Positions 50,918-62,690 of a stretch of 64,000 nucleotides of DNA are shown here, in pieces. Made by a program: the position numbers and the translations under genes. Each line of letters starts with the position of its first letter. Position 1 is the stretch's first letter. Location of the stretch: the NCBI GenBank assembly GCA_003155915.1, contig PMFA01000024.1, positions 70,194-134,193 on the forward strand, in the 5' to 3' direction. Source of the stretch: Acidimicrobiaceae bacterium. GTDB taxonomy: Bacteria > Actinomycetota > Acidimicrobiia > Acidimicrobiales > RAAP-2. A model generated the notes under the pieces. It saw only the letters and a list, made by a program, of their open reading frames with translations, was not told the DNA's origin and searched no databases.

Positions 50918-51073
50918 ATGGGCGCACTCAAGACAGTTCTCAAACTCATGTTCATTCTGGTGGTCGCGGCGAGCATCGCCGGCGTCGTCATGTTGGTGAA
51001 ACGGCCCAAAGACGCCAATCCCGTCTCCTTTGACGAATGGCCCGACGTTCCGCGCAATCCCGATTCTGAATAG
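50918..51073 (+). CDS. small single-TM protein
   Basis: MGALKTVLKLMFILVVAASIAGVVMLVKRPKDANPVSFDEWPDVPRNPDSE; one TM helix. Confidence 0.5.
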   Translation: MGALKTVLKLMFILVVAASIAGVVMLVKRPKDANPVSFDEWPDVPRNPDSE

Positions 51074-51106
51074 TCCGCCCCCAATACCGCATCGCAAGGA
51101 GAAACC

Positions 51107-52087
51107 ATGACTGACATGCAATATCGCCGTCTCGGCCGTTCCGGACTCAAAGTAAGCCTCCTGTCCTTCGGCAGCTGGGTCACCTTCGCCAACGCCGACC
51201 AGATCGAAACGGGTAAGCAGGCGGCCGAGTGCCTGCACGCGGCCAAAGAGGCCGGCGTGAACTTCTTCGACAACGCCGAGAGTTACGCGGCCGGCGAGTC
51301 CGAGCGCGTCATGGGTGAGGCCTTTCGCGAACTGGGCTGGAAGCGTCACGAGTACGTGGTCTCCACCAAGCTCTTCTGGGGACTGCACAAATCTCCCAAC
51401 ATGCGCAACACCCTGAACCGCAAGTACCTCTCCCAGGCCATCGACGGATCACTCGAACGCTTTGGTCTCGACTTCGTCGACCTCGTCTTCTGTCACCGTC
51501 CCGACGCCGAGACACCGATTGAAGAGACGGTCTGGGCGATGAGCGACATGATCACCCAAGGCAAGGCGCTCTACTGGGGCACCTCGGAGTGGAGCGCCGA
51601 TGAGATCCGCGCGGCCTACGACGTCGCCGATCGCCACCACCTGCACAAGCCGCTGATGGAGCAGCCCGAGTACAACATCTTTCACCGCGACAAGGTGGAT
51701 AAGGAATTCCTGCGTCTCTATGAGGACATCGGACTCGGTACGACGACGTGGTCTCCGCTCTCTTCGGGCCTCTTGACTGGAAAGTACTTGAACGGTGTGC
51801 CCGAAGGCTCGCGCGCCTCGCTCCCCGGCTACGAATGGCTGAAGGGCATGCTCACCGACGAAGGGCGCAACAAGAAAGTCGCCGACGTCAAAGTCATCGC
51901 CGATGAACTCGACGTCTCGCTGACCCAATTCGCGCTGGCGTGGTGCGCGTCGAACCCCCACGTGTCGACCGTCATCACCGGCGCGTCGAACGCCGCGCAG
52001 GTTCGAGAGAACATGACCGCCCTCGACGTGATGCCGCTGCTCACGCCCGAAATCATGGAGCGCGTCGACCTCATCAGCTACTTCTAG
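51107..52087 (+). CDS. aldo/keto reductase (Kv-beta-like)
   Basis: [57 protein letters not shown]. Confidence 0.93.
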   Translation: MTDMQYRRLGRSGLKVSLLSFGSWVTFANADQIETGKQAAECLHAAKEAGVNFFDNAESYAAGESERVMGEAFRELGWKRHEYVVSTKLFWGLHKSPNMRNTLNRKYLSQAIDGSLERFGLDFVDLVFCHRPDAETPIEETVWAMSDMITQGKALYWGTSEWSADEIRAAYDVADRHHLHKPLMEQPEYNIFHRDKVDKEFLRLYEDIGLGTTTWSPLSSGLLTGKYLNGVPEGSRASLPGYEWLKGMLTDEGRNKKVADVKVIADELDVSLTQFALAWCASNPHVSTVITGASNAAQVRENMTALDVMPLLTPEIMERVDLISYF

Positions 52088-52096
52088 ATTCCGGTC

Positions 52097-52777
52097 ATGA
52101 GCGAATCGCGAATCGGAATAATCGGTGGCCTCTCGTGGCAATCGACGGCCGCGTACTATCGCTACTTCAATGAACTCTTCCAGGGGGTCAACGAGTGGTC
52201 GCAACCGCAACTCCTCATCGATTCGATCGACTTCGGGGCGATCGTGCCGCTGCAGCGCGAAGGTAACTGGGCGGCCACGGGAGAGATCTTGGCCGCCTCG
52301 GCGCAACGTCTCGAGCGCGCGGGCGCGACGGTGCTCGGCATCGGCGCCAACACCATGCACGTCAACTTCACTCGAGTGCAAGACGCGGTCGCCGTGCCCG
52401 TCGTTGACGTGCGTGACGCCGTCGCCAAGGAATCACTGGGGAGCGGGCACGACACCATCGGGTTGCTCGGGACGAAATACCTGATCGAGGGTGAGTTCTA
52501 TTCGGACCGCTTACGCGAACTCGGCATCACGACTATCAAGCCGACCGAGGAGCAGACCGAACGCCTGCAGTTCATCATCTTCTCGGAGTTGACCCGTGGT
52601 GTCGTCACCAAAGGTTCACGCGCCTATCTACGCGAAGTGGCCTCGTCGTGTCTCGAGCGCGGCGCGGGCATCGTAGGACTTTGTTGCACCGAATTCGGAA
52701 TGCTCATGAGCGAAGACGAGCCCTTCCCGGTGATCGATTCGACCAAGGCCCACGTACGGGCGTTGCTCGCGGCCTGA
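52097..52777 (+). CDS. aspartate/glutamate racemase family protein
   Basis: RIGIIGGLSWQSTAAYYRYFNE; GIGANTMHV; GIVGLCCTEFGML. Confidence 0.9.
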   Translation: MSESRIGIIGGLSWQSTAAYYRYFNELFQGVNEWSQPQLLIDSIDFGAIVPLQREGNWAATGEILAASAQRLERAGATVLGIGANTMHVNFTRVQDAVAVPVVDVRDAVAKESLGSGHDTIGLLGTKYLIEGEFYSDRLRELGITTIKPTEEQTERLQFIIFSELTRGVVTKGSRAYLREVASSCLERGAGIVGLCCTEFGMLMSEDEPFPVIDSTKAHVRALLAA

Positions 52778-52798
52778 GCTTCGAGGGTCGCGAACCCT

Positions 52799-54481
52799 TT
52801 AGCTATCCGGGTCGGTCGGGATCTCAAAGAGTTCCACCGTGTGATCGTCGATCTCGTCGATGTAGGTGTTCAATTGCGCAAGGTACGGGGCGCCCGATTC
52901 GTGGAAAAGATGCGGTTCAATACCGGCGAGCTTGATTGCGCTACGCGCGGTGGTGACCGAGCGAAAGGCGTTGCGACGGAGCGAATGACGAGTGACGGGA
53001 TCGCTGGTCGGAGAGGTCCGCTGATAGTTCGCGACGGCCTCGCCGACCTGTTCAAGTTGCTGACGGGGCCGTAGCGACGGGGCGTGCAGCCACAACACGT
53101 AGTCGATCGCGAGGACGATCGCTGCGCCGATCGCGGTATCGACTATTCGAGGTCCGAACAGGCTCTGGTCGGGACCGAGCACGCCGACGAAGACGAAAAT
53201 AATCGGCGTGAAGACCATAACGGTGAGCGCGTGGCTTCGTTGCGCCGCCCACGGTACCGCCGCGGCCATGGCACAACACAGAATTATGAGTGAGACCTGT
53301 TGATTGCCCGCGATCGCCACGAGCGCGGCGATGCCGACGCCCGCGAGCGTCCCAATCACTCGTGATATTGCACGACGCATCACCGGTCCCAAGTCCGGAC
53401 GGAAGACGAACGCCACCGTCATCGGCAGCCAGTAACCCCTGGGGCCGTCCAGCGCGTGCGCGATGATCGTCGCGACAACGACCGCGCTGGCGAACAACAG
53501 CGCGAAGCGCAATCGGTCGATCATCGGTAATCGTTGGATGGTCGAACGAAAGGGCATTTCACTCACGAGCGTCGTGCGCTCGGGGCAACGAAATGAGTCG
53601 GCGATGAGCCGACGTGACGCAGACGCGAGCGTCGACGTGAACGTTGCGGCCAAGCCGTCCAATTGCCGGACCGCGTCGACGCAGGTCCGCTCACGAATCG
53701 TCACCGCTACCTCGCGCAGAGCATCGGACACCACGGCGTCCACGGTTTCCATCTTGCTCGTCAAATACGAGGCGAGTTCACCGATCTGCAGCACCACGAC
53801 GAACACTTGGTGGATTGCCACACCCTCGTCGTCCTTCGGCAGTCTTCTCGCGCCGACCACGTCTTGGGCGGCGTCCAGGATCACGACGGCGCGGCTGCGC
53901 GCGTGATTTAGTCCCTCGGTGCCGACGGCGTCCAGGAGTTGCGCGAGCGCCTGCATCGAGTTCTCGAGACAGAGACGTTGGTCGGCTCGTCGGCTACGGC
54001 GATCGGTCAGCCTGGCGACCGAGTACACGAAGAGTCCGCCCACCATGAGACAGATCGCCGACTGCCAGACCCGTCCGGCAAAGCCCAGTCCCCCGCCGAG
54101 GATGGCGCCCAGCAAGAGGTACATACCCTGGGTCGCCCAGAGTGACGCCTCAATGAGTCCGGCGACAAAGGCGACGACACCGAAGAGCACGACGAGTGAC
54201 CACGGGGCGCTGACGTGATTGACGAACAGCGCCCCGACGAAGAGTCCCGGACCGCCCGCCAGAGCGACGCCGAGCATTCTCGGAGATCGGTTGCGCCAGC
54301 GGTCCGATCCGTCTTGGCTCACGCCCCAGAGTGCGCCGATGGCCACGAGCGTCCCGTACGCTCGCTGGTCGGTGATGAGGCCCACGACCAGGGGCGTCGC
54401 CAGACATACGGCCGCTCGAGCAGAGAGTCGCGTTTGCGACGAGAGTTGCCAGCGTCTCATCGGGCCGGCGGTGTCGTTCAC
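52799..54481 (-). CDS. FUSC-family (aromatic acid exporter-like) membrane protein
   Basis: Two TM-rich blocks; ALDGPRGYWLPMTVAFVFRPDLGPVMRRAISRVIGTLAGVGIAAL. Confidence 0.85.
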   Translation of the reverse strand: MNDTAGPMRRWQLSSQTRLSARAAVCLATPLVVGLITDQRAYGTLVAIGALWGVSQDGSDRWRNRSPRMLGVALAGGPGLFVGALFVNHVSAPWSLVVLFGVVAFVAGLIEASLWATQGMYLLLGAILGGGLGFAGRVWQSAICLMVGGLFVYSVARLTDRRSRRADQRLCLENSMQALAQLLDAVGTEGLNHARSRAVVILDAAQDVVGARRLPKDDEGVAIHQVFVVVLQIGELASYLTSKMETVDAVVSDALREVAVTIRERTCVDAVRQLDGLAATFTSTLASASRRLIADSFRCPERTTLVSEMPFRSTIQRLPMIDRLRFALLFASAVVVATIIAHALDGPRGYWLPMTVAFVFRPDLGPVMRRAISRVIGTLAGVGIAALVAIAGNQQVSLIILCCAMAAAVPWAAQRSHALTVMVFTPIIFVFVGVLGPDQSLFGPRIVDTAIGAAIVLAIDYVLWLHAPSLRPRQQLEQVGEAVANYQRTSPTSDPVTRHSLRRNAFRSVTTARSAIKLAGIEPHLFHESGAPYLAQLNTYIDEIDDHTVELFEIPTDPDS

Positions 54482-54565
54482 GCTGACGAGGTTAACGGCG
54501 TCCGTGATGCTCGTTGTGGTGTCGTCTCGAATCGACCGATCGTCGACACGAGTGTGTCGGCCCGA

Positions 54566-57046
54566 TTACGGCTCAGTCGTCATGGGGAGATCGACCGCGA
54601 CGGTCAAACCCCCGCCGGGCGTGTCCTCAAAGAAGAGCCGTCCGCCCAACAGTTGAATGAATCCGGAGGCGACGGTGAGGTTGAGTCCCGCGTTGAGTTG
54701 GGCCCCACTTAGTCGGTCAAATGGTGCGAGGACGGCGTCGCGCAGCGCGACCGGCATGCCCGGTCCTCGGTCCACCACCAGCAACTGAACGTTGTCGCCG
54801 ACGACGCCCGCTTTGATGGTGACCGGCTTATCGGCCGGTCCGAATCGACAAGCGTTGCTGACGATGTTGCCGATGACGCGCTGCAACAATATCGGGTCGG
54901 TACGCAACGCCGGCAGATCACTCGGCACGTCGCACTCCACGACTCGTCCTCGGGAGTCAATGTTGTTGACCACGTTCGTCAACGCCGCGTCTAGCATCAC
55001 GGACTCTGGATGAACCGACACTTCGCCCGCTTCGAGGCGCCCGGCGTCAATGAGGTTGACGACGAGACGCGTGAGTTGGCGCACTTGAGAGTCGATGCCC
55101 GCGAGGAGGGCGTTCCTCTCGTCGAGCGGGCGGCGCTCGTGGCTCCCGGTGAGCATCGAGATGTTGGCCCGCACCTTCTCAAGTGGTCCGAGTAACTCCT
55201 TCGAAGCCGTTCTGAACAGGGCCATTCGTAGTGACTCGGCTTCGGCGATTTCTTGGAGTTGCGTCGCGTCACGTGAGATGATTTGGCTCCGCAGTCCGGC
55301 GGCCACTCGACGCGCGAAGGCGCTGACCAGTTGATTGTCCTGATCGCTCAGGGTCGCCCCGATCACGTACAAACGATGCTCGTCGTCGATTTCAAAGAAT
55401 GAACCGGTCTCGAACACATCGATCGCTTCGCCACTCACGAGGTCACTGACCCACTGTCCCTCTCGTTCGACAACCAGCGCCACGCTCGAGGCCGCGAAGA
55501 CGGCTCGCAGGGATTCGAGCAGCGGATGGAGGTCTTCGTGCGAAGAGGCGACGCTCGCAGCCGCTCCCGCGAGAATTTGGGCTTCCGCGCGAGCGCGATC
55601 GGCCTCGTGGGTACTCTGGGAGAAACGATTCACGATCACGCTCGCCGCCACCGCGAAGAGCAGGAACGCGACAATGGCGACGACGTTATCGGGACGGGCG
55701 ACCTCGAGGGTATGCAGCGGCTTCACGAAGTAGTAGTTCTCCAAAGCCGACGCGAACAGGGCGCTGAGCACACCGACGATCACACCGGCCCACGTGGCAA
55801 GGGCGAGGATCGCGACGAGGTACACCAGGAACACCGTGGACGGCGACAGGCTCGAGCGAATCTGACTCATGACGATCGTGAGTAACGGCAGGAGGAACAA
55901 CATGACGATGGTCGCTAGCATCTGGCGCTGCCACGTCACGCGCTTGGTCTGTCGTCTTTGATGAACGTGGGGCGGCCGTTCTCCCCCCACGGCGATGATG
56001 TGGACGTCGAGGTCTCGTGCGTGGCGAAGTACCTTTTCCACGACTCCATTCGCCGGTCGCCAGGGGGGACGTGGTCGACTCGCGCCGAGGACGATCTGAG
56101 TCCCGCGCTCACTACGGGCGAAAGAGACCAGTGCTGAGGCGGTGTCGTCGTCGACGACTTCTTGGAACTTGCCCTCGAACTCCTCGACAAGCTCGCGAGC
56201 TTCGGAGGTGTCGACCGGGGCATTACGGATCTCATCGGACTTCACAACGTGCACGGCGAAGAGTTCGGCCCCGGTGCGCGACGCGATGCGCGCGGCCCGG
56301 CGCAGTAGATCGGCGTCCGCGGCGGTGCCGGTGATCCCGACGATCAGCCGCTCGCGGGTCTCCCACGTCTGATCGATCGCGTGATCGTCAAGGTAGCGCT
56401 GCAGCGAGTCTTCGACGCGATCGGCCAACCACAGCAGTGCCAATTCGCGCAGCGCGCTGAGGTTGCCGACGCGGAAATAGTTTGACAACGAGGCGTCGAT
56501 CTTGTCGGCGGCGTAGATGTTGCCGTGCGCCATTCGGCGACGTAACGCCTCGGGCGTCAAGTCGACGATCTCGATCTGTTCGGCGCGGCGAACGATGGCG
56601 TCCGGAATGGTCTCTTGCTGATGAATACCCGTGATCTTCTCCACCACGTCGTTCACTGACTCCAGGTGTTGGATGTTCACGGTGGTGATCACGTCAATGC
56701 CCGCGTCGAGCAACGCGTCGACGTCCTCCCATCGCTTCTCGTGGGCGCTGCCGACAACGTTGGTGTGCGCCAACTCATCGACCAGGGCCACGTCCGGGTG
56801 GCGCGCCAAGACGGCATCGAGGTCCATCTCTTCCAATATCGCACCGCGGTATTCGTGGGTGGCGCGCGGTATGACTTCGAGGTCTCGGAGTTGGGCCTCG
56901 GTGAGCGCGCGACCGTGCGTCTCCACGTACGCGACGACCACGTCGGTACCGCGTTCTCGACGACGCCAACCCTCGTCGAGCATTCGATAGGTCTTGCCGA
57001 CACCGGGCGCCGAACCCAAATAGACCCGTAGGACTCCTCGCTGCAT
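54566..57046 (-). CDS. kdpD: KdpD: K+ sensor protein with degenerate histidine-kinase DHp motif
   Basis: VYLGSAPGVGKTYRMLDEGWRRRERGTDVVVAYVETHGR; DELAHTNVVGSAHEKRWEDVDALLDAGIDVITTVNIQHLESV; USP and DUF4118 regions; DHp reads TASKELLGPLEKVR. Confidence 0.92.
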   Translation of the reverse strand: MQRGVLRVYLGSAPGVGKTYRMLDEGWRRRERGTDVVVAYVETHGRALTEAQLRDLEVIPRATHEYRGAILEEMDLDAVLARHPDVALVDELAHTNVVGSAHEKRWEDVDALLDAGIDVITTVNIQHLESVNDVVEKITGIHQQETIPDAIVRRAEQIEIVDLTPEALRRRMAHGNIYAADKIDASLSNYFRVGNLSALRELALLWLADRVEDSLQRYLDDHAIDQTWETRERLIVGITGTAADADLLRRAARIASRTGAELFAVHVVKSDEIRNAPVDTSEARELVEEFEGKFQEVVDDDTASALVSFARSERGTQIVLGASRPRPPWRPANGVVEKVLRHARDLDVHIIAVGGERPPHVHQRRQTKRVTWQRQMLATIVMLFLLPLLTIVMSQIRSSLSPSTVFLVYLVAILALATWAGVIVGVLSALFASALENYYFVKPLHTLEVARPDNVVAIVAFLLFAVAASVIVNRFSQSTHEADRARAEAQILAGAAASVASSHEDLHPLLESLRAVFAASSVALVVEREGQWVSDLVSGEAIDVFETGSFFEIDDEHRLYVIGATLSDQDNQLVSAFARRVAAGLRSQIISRDATQLQEIAEAESLRMALFRTASKELLGPLEKVRANISMLTGSHERRPLDERNALLAGIDSQVRQLTRLVVNLIDAGRLEAGEVSVHPESVMLDAALTNVVNNIDSRGRVVECDVPSDLPALRTDPILLQRVIGNIVSNACRFGPADKPVTIKAGVVGDNVQLLVVDRGPGMPVALRDAVLAPFDRLSGAQLNAGLNLTVASGFIQLLGGRLFFEDTPGGGLTVAVDLPMTTEP

Positions 57047-57169
57047 TGAACCAGTATCCCTTATCGTCGTTCGGATTTGACGATTTGCCGTCGGTGCCAT
57101 GTCGTGCGAGACGCCCCAACGCAATTCATCGAATGACGGCGCCCGTTCGGTCCACTGATTGCCCTCGGT

Positions 57170-57931
57170 TTACATCGCATGCAGCTCGCCGACGAGGTAC
57201 GCCGCAGCGACGTCCACCACCGCGACGGCCACGATTCGTTGTTCCAACGTCACGGTCGCACCAGGCGTAGGTGTCACGACGAAGCGGCCGACGACCCGAC
57301 CGCGCCACTTGGCCACTATTTCGGCTTCCGGTCCGGGTATACCGATCTCTCGAGCCGGCCAACGCAGTCCGACGAGTTCGACGTTGCCGTTTGATTGAAT
57401 CTGTGCCAGAGGTGGATCCGAGAGAGATCTATCAAATCGACACGCCCGCAATGAGAGTAGTTGAACGAGTGAGTTGGTTGTCTGGTCAATGATTTCGGTG
57501 ACCGGTGCCGAGTTGGACGCGAGCACGGCGACGCCGTGAATCATGCCGACGTACGCCGTGGAATTGTTCGCGGCCTGCCAGTGTTGGCGGCTGCGGGCCG
57601 CGAGTTCGGTCACGAGCACCCCGACGACGAAGATCGCGATCGTGGTCTCGAGGTCCGGCCGATGACTAATGGCGAATCGGTCATAGGGACTGGTGAGAAA
57701 GAAATCGAACCAGAGCGCTGCCGACGCACTGGCCACGATGCCCGCTGGACGAGGACCGATCACGGCAACGGCGACGATGACGATCACCATCGTGAGGGCT
57801 GCCGCGGTATTCGCGAAAGTACCGCGAAAGGGAACGAGCACCGCCGCAACAACGATGGGTCCGAAGACCGCGGCGGCGATGGCCAGTCGATTGCGATAGA
57901 GAAGAACACGGCGTGTCATGGCGGCCCCCAT
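57170..57931 (-). CDS. DUF4118 (KdpD transmembrane domain) protein without kinase module
   Basis: FGPIVVAAVLVPFRGTFANTAAALTMVIVIVAVAVIGPRPAGIVASASAALWFDFFLTSPYDRFAISHRPDLETTIAIFVVGVLVTELAARSR. Confidence 0.78.
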   Translation of the reverse strand: MGAAMTRRVLLYRNRLAIAAAVFGPIVVAAVLVPFRGTFANTAAALTMVIVIVAVAVIGPRPAGIVASASAALWFDFFLTSPYDRFAISHRPDLETTIAIFVVGVLVTELAARSRQHWQAANNSTAYVGMIHGVAVLASNSAPVTEIIDQTTNSLVQLLSLRACRFDRSLSDPPLAQIQSNGNVELVGLRWPAREIGIPGPEAEIVAKWRGRVVGRFVVTPTPGATVTLEQRIVAVAVVDVAAAYLVGELHAM

Positions 57932-58015
57932 TTCACGTTGCCTCCTTCAGAGTGTGAATTTCCACACCGACACCGAATTCTGTCGGGGAGCAGACTGGGG
58001 ACCTCACCACGTCGA

Positions 58016-58642
58016 TCACTTCTCTAGTTTCGCGAGGCCTTCGTTCAACTGCAACACGTCGATGTAACTCGAACCCATGAATCCCCACTGCGCCGGGTGC
58101 GTCTGTTGCCTAATGAGCGTACGCAGTCGGGCCGGCGAGATCCCGGTGGCCTTGGACACCATCGGAATCTGAACCGTCGCGTCCAGCGCCGAGATATCGG
58201 GGTCGACGCCGCTGCCCGAGGTGGTCACCAGATCCGGCGTGGGGTCGACGCCGAGCTTGTGCCAGTACGCAACGAGCGCCTTGGTGTCGGCGAGCAGGAC
58301 TTTGGAATGGGGACCGAGGTTGGTCGCCCCGGACTCTCCACTGACGCCATTGGCGACGAGGGGATTGTCTCCACCGGACACGTTGTCTTTGGGGTTGGCG
58401 GCGTAGGGTCCGGTGTCATCGGGGCGACCGTTGAAGACGCAACTACCCATTGGGTTTCCCGGGCACTTGGTAGCGGCCCAGTTCTGGCCAATGAGCGTCG
58501 ATCCGTTGGCCGTCAGTGAACCGTCGGCTTGGTGCTTGAACAGCAACTGAGACACGCCGACACCCGCGAAGGCGTAGACGAACCCGAAGAACACGAGACA
58601 GATGACTGCCAGGACGAGAGAGCGGCGAAGATGTACGAGCAT
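58016..58642 (-). CDS. kdpC: K+-transporting ATPase subunit C
   Basis: GSTLIGQNW; GSGVDPDISALDATVQIPMVSKATGIS; VLQLNEGLAKL. Confidence 0.94.
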   Translation of the reverse strand: MLVHLRRSLVLAVICLVFFGFVYAFAGVGVSQLLFKHQADGSLTANGSTLIGQNWAATKCPGNPMGSCVFNGRPDDTGPYAANPKDNVSGGDNPLVANGVSGESGATNLGPHSKVLLADTKALVAYWHKLGVDPTPDLVTTSGSGVDPDISALDATVQIPMVSKATGISPARLRTLIRQQTHPAQWGFMGSSYIDVLQLNEGLAKLEK

Positions 58643-58655
58643 GACGAATCTCCTT

Positions 58656-60715
<2,060 letters not shown>

Positions 60716-60716
<1 letters not shown>

Positions 60717-62404
60717 TAGAAGAACCTCAAGTGGCTAAGTTGTTCGACGATTGGGCCGAGGGAGACGGCGGGGAAGAACGTCAGTCCGCCGATGATCAAG
60801 ATCACACCGATCGTGAGACCGACGAACATCCCGTTATCGGTACGGAACGTACCGAGGCTCTCGGGCACAACATCCTTCGCCGCCAGGACACCTCCCAGCG
60901 CGAGCGCCGGGATCATGATGCCGAAGCGACCTATCAACATGTCAATTGCGCCGATGATGTTGTAGAAGGATGTGTTACCGGTCAGGCCGGCCATGGCCGA
61001 GCCATTGTTGTTTCCTTGCGAGGTGAGCCCGTAGAGGATCTCGCTGAAACCATGGGGCCCGACATTGAGAGGTCCCGCGCGCCCTACGGCCAGAGAGACC
61101 GCCAGCCCCGTGAGCACCAACACTGTAATGGGCATAACGAGGGCCCCGAGGCCCGCGAGTTTGATCTCTCTCGCCTGGATCTTCTTACCCAGAAACTCAG
61201 GCGTGCGCCCGATCATCAATCCGCCGATGAACACGGCGATGATCGCGTAAATGAGAAGTGTATAGAGCCCCGAGCCCGTGCCACCCGGCGTCACTTCGCC
61301 GAGCATCATGCCCGACAAGGGTCCGAAGCCGCCCATTGGGTTGAACGAATCGGTTGCACTGTCGACGGCACCATCGGAGGTCTGGGTCATAGACACGTTG
61401 AACAGGGCGCTGGTGGTGTCGCCGAAGCGGACCTCTTTGCCCTCCATGTTGCCCACGGGCGAGTACACGTGCGCCGCGGCGACGGCCGGGTTGTTTTGGT
61501 GCTCGGCGTTGGCGGTGAAGCCCACCCACACCCCGAATATGATCACCATGACCGCCAGCAGGGCAACACCATGGCGGATACTCCCCACCATCTTGCCGAA
61601 GGTGTAGGTGAGAGCGAACGGGATGGACAGGGTGAGCCAGATGTAGAGCAGGTTGGTCAACCCTGTCGGGTTCTCGAGGGGGTGGGCCAGATCGACGTTG
61701 AAGAACCCGCCGCCGTTGGTTCCCAGCTGCATTATGGAGCCCATAAATCCGGCCGGGCCACGCGCGATGGTCTGAGTGACGCCGTTCAAAGCATCGTGGA
61801 AAGTCGTGGTTCCAGCTAGCGTGTCCACCGCGCCCTGGCCGACGAGCACGATGCCGGCGATGAATGAGATCGGCAACAAGACGTAGAACAAGCAGCGCGT
61901 TATGTCGACCCAGAAGTTGCCGATAGTAGGCGACTTACGACGCGAAAAACCTCGAACCAGCACAATGGCGGCCGCGATACCCACGGCCGCGCTGACGAAC
62001 TGCTGAACGGTGAGGGCCCCCATCTGGGAGAAGTACGACATCGACGTTTCGCCGCCGTAATTCTGCCAGTTGGTGTTGGTTACGAATGACGTCGCCGTGT
62101 TGAAACTCAACGCCGGTCCGACGGCGCCAAAGTGCTGTGGATTAAAGGGCAACGAGCCCTGAATCCGAAGAATCACGTAGGTGAAGGCGATCGAGACGGC
62201 GCTGAAGATGATCATCGCACCGGCGTAGCGCTTCCACGTCTGTTCTTGTTCGGGGCTCGTGCCGAGCATCCGGTAGATCGGGCGTTCGACGAAGCCGAGG
62301 AAATGCACGCGACCTTCGAAGACGGCCGCCATGTACGAGCCGAGGTAGCGCCAGGCCAAGCCCAGCGTCACCACGAGGGTGAGGATGGTGAGAAAGAAAC
62401 CCAT
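60716..62404 (-). CDS. kdpA: K+-transporting ATPase subunit A
   Basis: [56 protein letters not shown]. Confidence 0.97.
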
Positions 62405-62494
62405 TTAGAACTTCTCCGGCTTGAACATTGCGTAGCCGACGTAACCGAACATGATGACGGCGACGGCGAGGAGGATTATCTGGGAGAAGCTCAT
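62405..62494 (-). CDS. kdpF: KdpF small membrane subunit
   Basis: Hand-translated: MSFSQIILLAVAVIMFGYVGYAMFKPEKF*; KdpF-type YxxxAxxxPExF ending; just upstream of kdpA. Confidence 0.85.
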   Translation of the reverse strand: MSFSQIILLAVAVIMFGYVGYAMFKPEKF

Positions 62495-62574
62495 ACGCGG
62501 TCCAGCGCCCAAATGAGTCCGAGCATCACCGCGGTGAACGCAACAATACCTAGTGCTGTGAATAGATCTGCCAT
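62491..62574 (-). CDS. 27-aa small TM protein preceding kdpF
   Basis: Hand-translated: MADLFTALGIVAFTAVMLGLIWALDRV*; ATGA overlap with kdpF start. Confidence 0.65.
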   Translation of the reverse strand: MADLFTALGIVAFTAVMLGLIWALDRV

Positions 62575-62594
62575 GACCCCAGTGTCATGGACGC

Positions 62595-62636
62595 GTTCTT
62601 AACCCAGTCTTAATAACGATCATTTCGTCTTAATAA
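62595..62636. promoter_or_regulatory. candidate response-regulator operator (CTTAA repeats) in divergent kdp promoter
   Basis: CTTAA at 598, 609, 629 (spacing 11 and 20 bp); GTCTTAATAA exactly repeated at 607-616 and 627-636. Confidence 0.4.
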
Positions 62637-62690
62637 TCTCTTGATTTTCCCTCATTCAACCGGAATCGAAAGCTGGACAATACTGAGACG

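Noticed and set aside
60731-61819. 362-aa plus-strand ORF antisense to kdpA
   Set aside because: Antisense shadow; His/Arg/Glu-rich composition without motifs.
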